The notes under the pieces are model-generated. The model ran no database searches, was not told the DNA's origin, and saw only the letters and a program-made list of their open reading frames with translations. This document shows, piece after piece, positions 1 to 5,327 of a DNA stretch of 5,327 nucleotides. The DNA lies in the NCBI GenBank assembly GCA_023393115.1, contig JAEWMS010000008.1:1-5327 (forward strand), read 5' to 3'. Both the position numbers and the translations under genes were made by a program. The stretch is from Bacillota bacterium (GTDB lineage: Bacteria; Bacillota; Clostridia; Acetivibrionales; DSM-1351). Numbering within the stretch: position 1 is the stretch's first letter; every line of letters begins with the position of its first letter.

Positions 1-85
1 TTAAAGTGCGCTCAAATTCCACAAAATCATAAATTTATAACCGAAAAATCAACAATTTACCAACAATAAATATCAGAGAACAAGA

Positions 86-130
86 AAGGAGCATCGCTTA
101 CTACTTTTTAGTAGTTTTGCGACACCCCCT
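86..130 (-). other. Compound hairpin downstream of glgA (structured RNA or repeat element)
   Basis: Read on the minus strand, the arm 130-119 can pair over 12 consecutive positions with the arm 97-86, including several G-U wobbles. Inside it, after a small AAA/AA internal loop, sits a perfect 6-bp stem (ACTACT/AGTAGT) capped by four A residues. The wobbles pair only in the minus-strand RNA; the plus-strand version has mismatches there, which favours function as RNA transcribed in the glgA direction. The following minus-strand sequence is pyrimidine-rich (CTCCTTTCTTGTTCTCT) but lacks a clean U run, so it could be a weak glgA terminator, a 3'-UTR structure, or part of a dispersed intergenic repeat. 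I do not recognise a known RNA family. Confidence 0.5.
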
Positions 131-139
131 GCTAATTCT

Positions 140-154
140 GGCTTGAAACAAGCC
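140..154. other. Short perfect hairpin in the glgA 3' flank
   Basis: GGCTTG and CAAGCC form a perfect 6-bp stem around a 3-base loop, and the outer bases TTC/GAA can extend it with a small internal loop. It lies about 40 bases past the glgA stop codon and just before the larger structure at 86-130, so the two may be domains of one element. No U-tract follows on either strand, so it is not a classic intrinsic terminator by itself. The rest of positions 1-190 shows no credible coding frame on either strand, only short frames without ribosome binding sites. Confidence 0.4.
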
Positions 155-190
155 TTCCGAAACTATTCGCCTTTCACTATTAACTTTTCA

Positions 191-1633
191 CTACTTATGC
201 ATAGTTTCCTGATACATTTTCTTGTATTCCTTTGCTGATTTATCCCAGCTAAAGTCAGCTCTCATACCTCTTTCCACAATAAGCTTCCATATATCCTTCC
301 GGTTATAGTAAAATTCTACTGCTCTTCTTATTGTATTAAGCATATCGTGTGCATTATAGTTCGCGAAGGTAAAACCGTTTCCGGCACCGGTTTCTTCATT
401 GTACGAAAGAACTGTATCGTTCAGGCCGCCTGTTTCGCGAACTATAGGAACTGAACCGTATCTAAAGCTGAAGATCTGTCCCAGTCCACAGGGCTCAAAC
501 AGGGAAGGCATAAGGAACATGTCAGACCCTGCGTAAATTCTTTGTGCAAGAGTATCACTGAAGGTGATGTTGGCAGATACCTTATCCTTATGCCAATAAG
601 CAGCGTTTTCAAATACGTATTTGTAATTCTCATCACCTTTGCCCAGAAGAACCAGCTGTAAATCCATCTGAAGAATCTCCTCCAGCACGCATTCAATAAG
701 GTCAAAGCCCTTTTGGGAGGTGAGTCGGGATATGATTCCTATTACCGGCACTTCAGGTCTTACAGGCAACCCAAGCTCCTCTTGAAGCTGTTTCTTATTT
801 TCGTATTTTAGCGAAATACTATCTGCTGAATAATTTGTATATATTCTACTATCTGTTTTAGGATCATTTCTCTCAAAATCAATTCCATTAAGTATACCGT
901 ATAAGTCACCTGATCTTTGACGTAGTATATCCATTAAGCCCTCTCCATAGAAATCCGTTTTAATCTCCTGAGAATAAGTAGGGCTCACCGTACTGATAGA
1001 GTTTGAATAAACAAGCCCTGCTTTCATGAAGTTTACGCAGTCGTGATATTCAATTCCGTTTGGAGTGAAGTACTGCCAGTCAACATTCATCAAATCTGAA
1101 AGCACCTGCTTCGGAAATATGCCCTGATATTTGAGGTTATGAATTGTAAATACGGTTTTTATCTTACTGAAATAGTCCTGTTTATAGTTGGCTTGAAGAA
1201 GCAGACTTACAATACCTGTCTGCCAGTCATTGCAATGAATTATGTCGGGTTTGAATCCTATAAGAGGAAGCATTTCAATTATTGCCTTGCTAAAAAAAGT
1301 AAATTGTTCTGCTTCATCAAAATCGCCGTATAGCTCATTTCTGCCGAAGTAATACTCGTTATCAAAAAAATAATAGGTTACATCCTCGCGAACAAGCTTG
1401 AAAATACCGCAATATTGATGTCTCCATGACATGTCTACAAATATATACCCAATGTATTCCATATCAGTTTTGTATTGTTGAGGAATACTTTTATAATTGG
1501 GCATTACAACCCTAATATCCACACCCAGTTTTGATATTGCTTTCGGAAGGGAGCCTGCAACGTCTCCGAGCCCACCGGTTTTAGCAAAGGGGAACACTTC
1601 AGAAGACGCAAATAATACATTTAAATTACTCAT
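191..1633 (-). CDS. glgA: Glycogen synthase, ADP-glucose type (GlgA)
   Basis: GlgA transfers glucose from ADP-glucose to the non-reducing end of an alpha-1,4-glucan in the cytoplasm, the elongation step of bacterial glycogen synthesis (GT5 family, GT-B fold). Numbered from the chosen start, the 480-residue product has the family's usual length. The N-terminal half carries the substrate-binding motif KTGGLGDV (18-25), then DIIHCNDWQTG (130-140) and HNLKYQGIFP (165-174). The C-terminal half has NGID (249-252), SRLTSQKGFDL (302-312) with the nucleotide-sugar-binding Arg and Lys, and EPCGLGQ (380-386) followed by PIVRETGGLNDTV (396-408), with E380 at the catalytic-glutamate position. A longer frame opens at a TTG (1666-1664), but the conserved family N-terminus begins near MSNLNVLFASSE and the extra residues are encoded by an inverted/direct repeat, so ATG 1633-1631 is preferred. 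The stop is TAG. It is divergent from the SLH-protein gene; no glgC, glgD or glgB is visible. Family assignment is very secure, the start less so. Confidence 0.97.
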   Translation of the reverse strand: MSNLNVLFASSEVFPFAKTGGLGDVAGSLPKAISKLGVDIRVVMPNYKSIPQQYKTDMEYIGYIFVDMSWRHQYCGIFKLVREDVTYYFFDNEYYFGRNELYGDFDEAEQFTFFSKAIIEMLPLIGFKPDIIHCNDWQTGIVSLLLQANYKQDYFSKIKTVFTIHNLKYQGIFPKQVLSDLMNVDWQYFTPNGIEYHDCVNFMKAGLVYSNSISTVSPTYSQEIKTDFYGEGLMDILRQRSGDLYGILNGIDFERNDPKTDSRIYTNYSADSISLKYENKKQLQEELGLPVRPEVPVIGIISRLTSQKGFDLIECVLEEILQMDLQLVLLGKGDENYKYVFENAAYWHKDKVSANITFSDTLAQRIYAGSDMFLMPSLFEPCGLGQIFSFRYGSVPIVRETGGLNDTVLSYNEETGAGNGFTFANYNAHDMLNTIRRAVEFYYNRKDIWKLIVERGMRADFSWDKSAKEYKKMYQETMHK

Positions 1634-1642
1634 GTTAACCTT

Positions 1643-1680
1643 GTATGGTATAGTCAATATAGTCAATGACTAAACCATAC
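1643..1680 (-). promoter_or_regulatory. glgA leader inverted repeat between Shine-Dalgarno and start codon
   Basis: On the minus strand GTATGGTTTAGTCA (1680-1667) and TGACTATACCATAC (1656-1643) match as an inverted repeat at 13 of 14 positions, with a 10-base spacer. The second arm and the spacer also form a tandem 9-mer, TTGACTATA twice. A strong Shine-Dalgarno, AAAGGAG (1688-1682), lies just upstream; the ATG at 1633 is 48 bases from it linearly but only about 10 bases if the hairpin is folded out. A weak AAGG (1642-1639) sits next to the ATG. The repeat could work as an mRNA stem that brings the ribosome binding site to the start, as an operator, or both. The symmetry is seen directly; the function is inferred. 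Confidence 0.6.
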
Positions 1681-1771
1681 GCTCCTTTCAAATATTTTAT
1701 TGCTTACTACACAAAAAAGTAAATAAATTCTCCCAATCCCCCAAAAGGCGGATATAGGAGTGTTAGTCTAA

Positions 1772-1800
1772 ATTATAGCTTAAGTTTAGCAGAATTTGTA
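1772..1800 (-). promoter_or_regulatory. Candidate glgA promoter
   Basis: The minus strand carries a perfect -10 hexamer TATAAT (1777-1772). Seventeen bases upstream is TACAAA (1800-1795), a poor -35 matching TTGACA at only three positions. Transcription would begin near 1765 and give a leader of about 130 bases that includes the Shine-Dalgarno and inverted repeat before glgA. AT-rich DNA makes chance TATAAT matches common, so this is tentative. Confidence 0.35.
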
Positions 1801-1864
1801 TACCCGCACAATAACTATAAAATTAATTGCCGGGTAACTACCGATATATTTATTATTAAAAAAA

Positions 1865-1886
1865 ATGGTAATACAAATGTTACCAT
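1865..1886. promoter_or_regulatory. Perfect 7-bp inverted repeat upstream of the SLH-protein promoter, possible operator
   Basis: ATGGTAA (1865-1871) and TTACCAT (1880-1886) form a perfect dyad around an 8-base spacer. It lies upstream of the candidate promoter of the SLH-protein gene, centred roughly 50 bases before the predicted transcription start, a position suited to a DNA-binding regulator rather than an RNA structure in that transcript. A third copy of the half-site, ATGGTA (1913-1918), overlaps the -10 box. No known regulator motif was recognised. Confidence 0.4.
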
Positions 1887-1913
1887 ACCGTAATACTTAT
1901 TCCAAATTCCGGA

Positions 1914-1945
1914 TGGTATAATATAACAAAAACAGCATTAGGAGG
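1914..1945 (+). promoter_or_regulatory. Extended -10 promoter and ribosome binding site of the SLH-protein gene
   Basis: TGG followed directly by TATAAT (1914-1922) is an extended -10 element. The expected -35 region (about 1894-1899, TACTTA) matches consensus poorly, which an extended -10 can tolerate. Transcription would start near 1929. A full Shine-Dalgarno AGGAGG (1940-1945) lies five bases before the ATG at 1951, fixing that start. Confidence 0.5.
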
Positions 1946-1950
1946 ACTTT

Positions 1951-4182
1951 ATGTTCGGAAAAAAAGTAAAAACTCTTGCAGCTATATCGATAAGCTGCTG
2001 CCTGTTTGCTTCCCAGGCCGTCATAGCTGCTGAGGATGTTACAAAACAAGGATCATATACAAATTCACAGTATCAGACTGGAGATTCAAAGACTGAATCA
2101 TCCGCCACTGAACAGATTACAACGGAAAATAAAAATAATATAAAGACAAAAATCAGTCTTGAGGAAGCTAAAAAGATTGTTAAGGCTTTTAAGTTCACTA
2201 AAGGGTATGAGATTTCAAATGTATATCTGGAAAATGACGTTGGATTAACTCAGCCTGTTTATAGAATTGAACTGTCCGGGGGTGAGATAAACTCAAATAT
2301 CAATGTTTCCATTTCTGCCAATAGCGGTGAACTTATCAGCTACAATAGCTGGCAGACATATTATTCCAATAAAAAGAATTTAGCTACTATAACCAAAAGG
2401 CAGGCAAAAGAAGCTGCAGATAAATTTATTAAGGATTACATAACAGTCAACGGGAAGACCCTTGAACTAATTCCCGATACTATCAACCCATACTACGAGA
2501 AAATGAACGGTATCTATGAAGTCCCACAATACAATTTTAATTATGCCTTAAAAGTTAACGGGATACTGGTAAGTGATTACTCATATTATATTACCGTAAA
2601 TGGAACAGACGGGCAGATTTCAAACTTCTATTCACCATACTCTAATACTTCTGATACAAACTATCCTTCTGCCGATGGAGTAAAAGATTCTGTTGCATTG
2701 AAAAACAAGTACAATGAATTACTCCAAATGCAGCTTCAGTATATGGGTACTTATGATGGCAATACTCCCAAGCAGTATCTTGTATATATTCCTGTTATTC
2801 CGGGAATGCTCAATGCTAAGACTTTGGAAACATCAAGCGATTTGGCTTACAGCAGTTATATGCAACTGCTAAAGAATAATCCTTTAGCAGTTGATTTTAA
2901 GGTAGTAAATAAGAAGATATCGGATGAAGAAGCACAAAAAGCAGCAGAGAATATTAAGTTGTATATAGAAAAGCTGGTAGGAATAAAATTTAACAACGAT
3001 TCCACCAGATTTATACAATTAGCTTCATCCGGTAAAGATACTACCAGAAGCTATTACTATTCTCTGAATGATAAGAAGAACCATGGTCTGTCTGTTTCAA
3101 TTAATCTTTCTACAGGCAATATAGTAAATTTATCTTATTATCAATATGAAATCAACAACCGAAACCAACAAACAAAGGTAAATGAAAAAGTAACCTTTGA
3201 TGAAGCAAAAAAGGCAAGTGATGAAATAATTAAAAATATTTTTCCAAAGCAATACGGCGCTTATAGTGATAATAATAAAGAATACCAGGCTAATTTACCG
3301 GATTTGAAGGAACAGCCCACTCACCAGCTTATATACCCGAGATTTGAAAACGATATAATGACTAATGACAGCATAAATGTATTTATAGATAAAGAAACCG
3401 GTAAGCTATCACAAATATACTTTAACTGGAGTGATGTAGAGTATCCCAAGCCTCAGAATGTCATTTCTTCAGAGAAGGCTAAAGAGCTTTATATGAAGAA
3501 TTCTGAATTTGAACTGGTATATTATACTCCTTATGAAAATAAGAACGGAACAGCTGTTAAGTCAGGAAACAGCTTGATAATATACAGACCTACCAATTTA
3601 ACATCATCAAGATATATAGATGCTGAAAAAGGTATAGTGGTAGATTACAACGGAAAACCCATTGAGCAGAGATACACAAATGAAAACCATTGGGCTGCTG
3701 CAAATATCGAAATGCTGGAATCACAGGGTATAGTACTCAACAATATTACAAATTACGATGTCAAGTTAACCCGTCAGGATGCTGTAAAAATGCTCTCGTT
3801 GGTATCAGGATTACTAAACTATAATTACAACGAGAAGACCAAGGGCAAATTCCCTGACTTGCCAAATGACAATGAGTACTTCAAATATGTTGAATCAGCT
3901 GTTGCAAGTAAAATCATTGAAGCTACAGGGAAGAATTTTAACGGTAAGCAGAATATAACTAAACAAGAATTTATAGATATGCTTATAAATGTTTTGGGTT
4001 ATCAGGATATAGTAAAACATCCCGAGTTGTTTGCTAAAAAAGACAGTGATGCAAAGGTAGCTTTATGTATGGCATTGGACATATTGCCTGTCAAGCCGGG
4101 AGAAAACTTTAATGCTCAAGACGAAATAACCTATGCAGAAGCTGCATATTCTCTCCAAAAGTCATTAAAATATTTCAGGTAA
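1951..4182 (+). CDS. Secreted SLH-domain surface protein with PepSY/YcdB-YcdC-like repeats
   Basis: Predicted cell-surface protein of unknown function, 743 residues. Residues 1-27 form a Sec signal peptide: basic start (KKVK), hydrophobic core, likely cleavage after VIA or VIAA (26/27). A Ser/Thr/Gln/Asn-rich linker reaches about 65. From 68 to about 570 I see five PepSY-like units, each opening with an [IV][ST]xx(x)A helix and ending in a TG-turn strand: 68-131, 147-228, 323-398, 414-492 and 505-568, with an inserted segment at about 232-320. This matches the YcdB/YcdC repeated-domain family. Residues 579-743 resemble three SLH motifs (HWAAANIEML at 580; FPDLPND...VESAVASKIIEATG at 634; a more divergent ALCMALDILP...ITYAEAAYSL at 704), which in this class bind secondary cell-wall polysaccharide non-covalently. 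PepSY domains are associated with peptidase inhibition or propeptides, but no protease domain is present, so a role in restraining wall proteases is only a guess. It is divergent from glgA. The two Cys at 16-17 do not make a good lipobox. Architecture is confident, function unknown. Confidence 0.9.
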   Translation: MFGKKVKTLAAISISCCLFASQAVIAAEDVTKQGSYTNSQYQTGDSKTESSATEQITTENKNNIKTKISLEEAKKIVKAFKFTKGYEISNVYLENDVGLTQPVYRIELSGGEINSNINVSISANSGELISYNSWQTYYSNKKNLATITKRQAKEAADKFIKDYITVNGKTLELIPDTINPYYEKMNGIYEVPQYNFNYALKVNGILVSDYSYYITVNGTDGQISNFYSPYSNTSDTNYPSADGVKDSVALKNKYNELLQMQLQYMGTYDGNTPKQYLVYIPVIPGMLNAKTLETSSDLAYSSYMQLLKNNPLAVDFKVVNKKISDEEAQKAAENIKLYIEKLVGIKFNNDSTRFIQLASSGKDTTRSYYYSLNDKKNHGLSVSINLSTGNIVNLSYYQYEINNRNQQTKVNEKVTFDEAKKASDEIIKNIFPKQYGAYSDNNKEYQANLPDLKEQPTHQLIYPRFENDIMTNDSINVFIDKETGKLSQIYFNWSDVEYPKPQNVISSEKAKELYMKNSEFELVYYTPYENKNGTAVKSGNSLIIYRPTNLTSSRYIDAEKGIVVDYNGKPIEQRYTNENHWAAANIEMLESQGIVLNNITNYDVKLTRQDAVKMLSLVSGLLNYNYNEKTKGKFPDLPNDNEYFKYVESAVASKIIEATGKNFNGKQNITKQEFIDMLINVLGYQDIVKHPELFAKKDSDAKVALCMALDILPVKPGENFNAQDEITYAEAAYSLQKSLKYFR

Positions 4183-4195
4183 AACAGCACCGTTT

Positions 4196-4235
4196 ATAGC
4201 AATCATGTCCAGACAAAAAAGGACATGATTGCTAT
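4196..4235 (+). terminator. Perfect 15-bp hairpin after the SLH-protein gene, probable terminator
   Basis: ATAGCAATCATGTCC (4196-4210) and GGACATGATTGCTAT (4221-4235) are perfect inverted complements around the 10-base loop AGACAAAAAA. The hairpin begins 13 bases after the stop codon, where a terminator is expected. The downstream sequence is AT-rich but has no run of T, so termination may be weak, or the stem may instead protect the 3' end of the mRNA. Confidence 0.65.
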
Positions 4236-4274
4236 TAATATATAAAAAATAATATAAAAATAATATATGAATTA

Positions 4275-4303
4275 TATCAATTTCCGGTTATCTGTCGTAT
4301 AAT
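4275..4303 (+). promoter_or_regulatory. Candidate promoter of the YtxH/DUF948 operon
   Basis: A perfect TATAAT (4298-4303) lies 17 bases after TATCAA (4275-4280), a weak -35. A second weaker option is TTGTAT (4308-4313) with TAATAT (4331-4336) at 17-base spacing. Either would give a leader of about 45-80 bases ending in a strong AGGAGG (4372-4377) eight bases before the ATG at 4386. Bacillus ytxH is under stress-sigma control, but I saw no clear sigma-B-type box here. Confidence 0.35.
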
Positions 4304-4385
4304 GATTTTGTATAGGTAATCTGTGGTAAATAATATAAGGTGAACAGATCTATTAGTATTATTATTTTGTAAGGAGGTCAGATAA

Positions 4386-4688
4386 ATGGATTTAAAGGAT
4401 TTATTAAAAAAGAAAAAAAGATCAACTAAAAAACAAGCTGCAAAAAATGTTGCTATAGGTGCAGGAATTGGAACTGCCGTTGGTGTAGCAGCTGGTGTAT
4501 TGCTGGCTCCCAAGTCAGGTAAGGAAACCAGAGAAGATATTGCTAAGACTACAAAGGAAACTCTTGAAACAGTTAAAGAGGGTTTGAATGTAGCAAAGGA
4601 AAAGATCGAGGAAATTGTTAAAAAAGAAAAGGCAGCTATTTGTGGAGAAGACAAAGAAGCTGAGGAAAAGGAAGAAGTAGTTGAATAA
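4386..4688 (+). CDS. YtxH-family small membrane/envelope protein
   Basis: This 100-residue protein has the YtxH-domain layout. It has a very basic N-terminus (1-20, with KKKKRSTKKQ), then a Gly/Ala-rich hydrophobic segment (21-41, NVAIGAGIGTAVGVAAGVLL) that ends in the family signature LLAPKSGKETRE (39-50). Next comes a Lys/Glu-rich amphipathic helix (about 48-82), probably coiled-coil, and an acidic tail (88-100). The single hydrophobic segment suggests membrane association with the charged helix in the cytoplasm. The start is set by AGGAGG eight bases upstream. The DUF948 gene follows after 38 bases on the same strand, a likely operon. In Bacillus the ytxGHJ genes pair the same two families and are linked to general stress; the exact molecular role is unknown. 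Family call is strong; a stress role here is inference. Confidence 0.88.
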   Translation: MDLKDLLKKKKRSTKKQAAKNVAIGAGIGTAVGVAAGVLLAPKSGKETREDIAKTTKETLETVKEGLNVAKEKIEEIVKKEKAAICGEDKEAEEKEEVVE

Positions 4689-4726
4689 ACGGAACTAAAA
4701 GCCTTAAATACGAAAGGAAGTTGTGT

Positions 4727-5107
4727 ATGTCTGTTACTGTAGACCTTAGTGTTGTGGCATGGTTTATAATATTTTGTATTGCCGTTATTATAGGGGTGTT
4801 TTTAATAATTCTCATTAGAAATTGCCTGAAAGTAGTAGACAGGGTCAACAAGATACTTGACAGTAATTCTGAGAATATTCAAAAGACTCTGGAAGCACTG
4901 CCGTCAACTGTGAAAAGTATTGATGAACTGGCTGTAAGCGGAAAAGGTACTTTGGATAAAGCGACGTCAGTTGTTTCCACAGTTGAAGATACAATCACCG
5001 AAACCATTGATTCTTTTTCTATTAATGCAGAAAACGTACTGAGTATTATTAATATTGCAAGCTCAGTCGTTAAATCCATTATTAGCGCGTTTTCTTCAAA
5101 AAAATAA
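4727..5107 (+). CDS. DUF948 (YtxG-like) single-pass membrane protein
   Basis: The product of 126 residues starts with a hydrophobic segment (about 8-30, VVAWFIIFCIAVIIGVFLII) followed by RNCLKVVDRVNKIL. After it comes a long Ser/Thr-rich helical region (about 35-120) with repeated small-residue heptads typical of DUF948 proteins, including LPSTVKSIDELAVSGKGTLDK. The tail is short and basic (SSKK). It is probably anchored by the N-terminal helix with the helical part in the cytoplasm or at the membrane face; no enzymatic motif is seen. A TTG two codons upstream (4721) is possible, but it lies too close to the AAGGA at 4714-4718, while the ATG at 4727 has an eight-base spacing and is preferred. 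It lies 38 bases after the YtxH gene with no promoter or terminator between, and is followed at once by a strong terminator, making a two-gene operon. Biochemical function unknown. Confidence 0.85.
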   Translation: MSVTVDLSVVAWFIIFCIAVIIGVFLIILIRNCLKVVDRVNKILDSNSENIQKTLEALPSTVKSIDELAVSGKGTLDKATSVVSTVEDTITETIDSFSINAENVLSIINIASSVVKSIISAFSSKK

Positions 5108-5113
5108 AATAAT

Positions 5114-5151
5114 TCAAAAAAAACGAAAGATTTATCTTTCGTTTTTTTTGA
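5114..5151. terminator. Strong bidirectional intrinsic terminator
   Basis: A perfect 17-bp inverted repeat spans 5114-5130 and 5135-5151 around the loop TTTA. Its core CGAAAGA/TCTTTCG is flanked by eight A on the left and eight T on the right, so the RNA from either strand ends in a U-tract. It starts seven bases after the DUF948 stop codon and closes the two-gene operon; it could also stop convergent transcription from the right. Confidence 0.93.
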
Positions 5152-5251
5152 TGCGTCAGATAATATACATATGAGAAAAACTGGGCAAAGCGGATTTTTT
5201 GCATAGAGTAAAATTACTGTAGGAAATTAAAGGGATAAAATTCCAAAAGAA

Positions 5252-5281
5252 TTGAAAAAGAAGATAACATCCTGTTATGAT
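5252..5281 (+). promoter_or_regulatory. Candidate promoter for a gene starting at the right edge
   Basis: TTGAAA (5252-5257) and TATGAT (5276-5281) each match the vegetative consensus at five of six positions, with 18-base spacing. Transcription would begin near 5288. An ATG at 5324-5326 sits ten bases after AGGA (5310-5313) and could be the next start codon, but the window ends one base later, so no product can be named. The rest of 5152-5251 shows no gene or clear signal; an 11-codon frame at 5171-5206 has no ribosome binding site. Confidence 0.45.
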
Positions 5282-5323
5282 ATAAGTTCTCACACAAAAT
5301 AAACAGAATAGGATGTATCTTCT
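5259..5323. repeat. Long interrupted inverted repeat around the right-edge promoter
   Basis: AGAAGATAACATCCT (5259-5273) is the inverted complement of AGGATGTATCTTCT (5310-5323) with a single extra base in the left arm, separated by 36 bases. The left arm lies between the -35 and -10 of the candidate promoter; the right arm covers the possible Shine-Dalgarno AGGA just before the ATG at 5324. This fits a pair of operator sites for one regulator. A mobile-element end or a chance repeat is not excluded, since the region is cut by the window edge. Confidence 0.45.
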
Positions 5324-5327
5324 ATGT

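Noticed and set aside
1..30. TAA on the minus strand at 3-1, possibly the end of a gene
   Set aside because: The frame ending there meets an in-frame stop within about 16 codons and has no ribosome binding site.
442..705. Minus-strand frame of 87 codons
   Set aside because: It lies wholly inside glgA on the same strand in another frame, has no recognisable domain and is explained by the GlgA coding sequence.
1139..1333. Plus-strand frame of 64 codons
   Set aside because: It is antisense to a conserved part of glgA, with no ribosome binding site or family resemblance.
1670..1678. Mini-frame ATG GTT TAG on the minus strand in the glgA leader, a possible leader peptide
   Set aside because: It is only two codons long and its ATG is three bases from the Shine-Dalgarno, too close for normal initiation; it is more simply part of the inverted-repeat arm.
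1801..1836. TACCCG...CGGGTA inverted repeat in the divergent region
   Set aside because: Only 6 bp per arm with a 24-base spacer, so it is likely by chance and not listed as a site.
1996..2001. Adjacent Cys codons in the SLH-protein signal peptide, a possible lipoprotein site
   Set aside because: The residues before Cys16 and Cys17 do not fit the lipobox pattern, and a normal signal peptidase I site follows at VIAA.
4277..4654. Minus-strand frame of 125 codons with hydrophobic stretches
   Set aside because: It is antisense to the well-supported YtxH gene and runs through its promoter region; its Ala/Pro/Phe-rich composition follows from the complement of Gly/Ala/Lys/Glu codons.
4636..5079. 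Two further minus-strand frames (4636-4851 and 4879-5079)
   Set aside because: Both are antisense to the DUF948 gene, lack Shine-Dalgarno sequences and have no recognisable family.
5171..5206. Eleven-codon plus-strand frame (MRKTGQSGFFA) after the terminator
   Set aside because: There is no ribosome binding site or clear promoter and it is too short to support without expression data.

Overview
The window is AT-rich and Gram-positive in character: strong AGGAGG-type ribosome binding sites, an S-layer homology (SLH) surface protein, and a YtxH/DUF948 membrane pair. Together with the SLH plus YcdB/YcdC-type architecture this suggests an anaerobic clostridial Firmicute, perhaps a Ruminiclostridium-like organism. 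The genus is inference; no marker in the window fixes it.

Layout. Positions 1-190 hold no credible gene but contain two hairpin-forming segments, just downstream of glgA in its direction of transcription. Positions 191-1633 (minus strand) encode a full-length glycogen synthase, GlgA. I move its start 11 codons downstream of the longest frame, because a near-perfect inverted repeat lies between a good Shine-Dalgarno sequence and the conserved N-terminus. Positions 1634-1950 form a divergent control region with inverted repeats and candidate promoters facing both ways. Positions 1951-4182 (plus strand) encode a secreted 743-residue protein with a series of PepSY/YcdB-like repeats and three C-terminal SLH motifs. 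A perfect 15-bp hairpin follows it. Positions 4386-4688 and 4727-5107 (plus strand) encode a small YtxH-family protein and a DUF948 (YtxG-like) membrane protein, likely one operon, closed by a very strong bidirectional terminator at 5114-5151. Positions 5152-5327 are non-coding as far as visible, but end in a plausible promoter, a long interrupted inverted repeat and an ATG at 5324 that could begin the next gene.

How the genes fit together. GlgA makes the alpha-1,4-glucan chain of glycogen from ADP-glucose in the cytoplasm. The SLH protein is a cell-wall-anchored surface protein of unknown function. The YtxH/DUF948 pair consists of envelope-associated proteins that in Bacillus belong to a stress-related operon. 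There is no evident shared pathway. I see no clear sign of a new multi-gene system; the points most worth a second look are non-coding: the glgA leader hairpin, the structured element at 86-154 and the inverted repeat around the promoter at the right edge.
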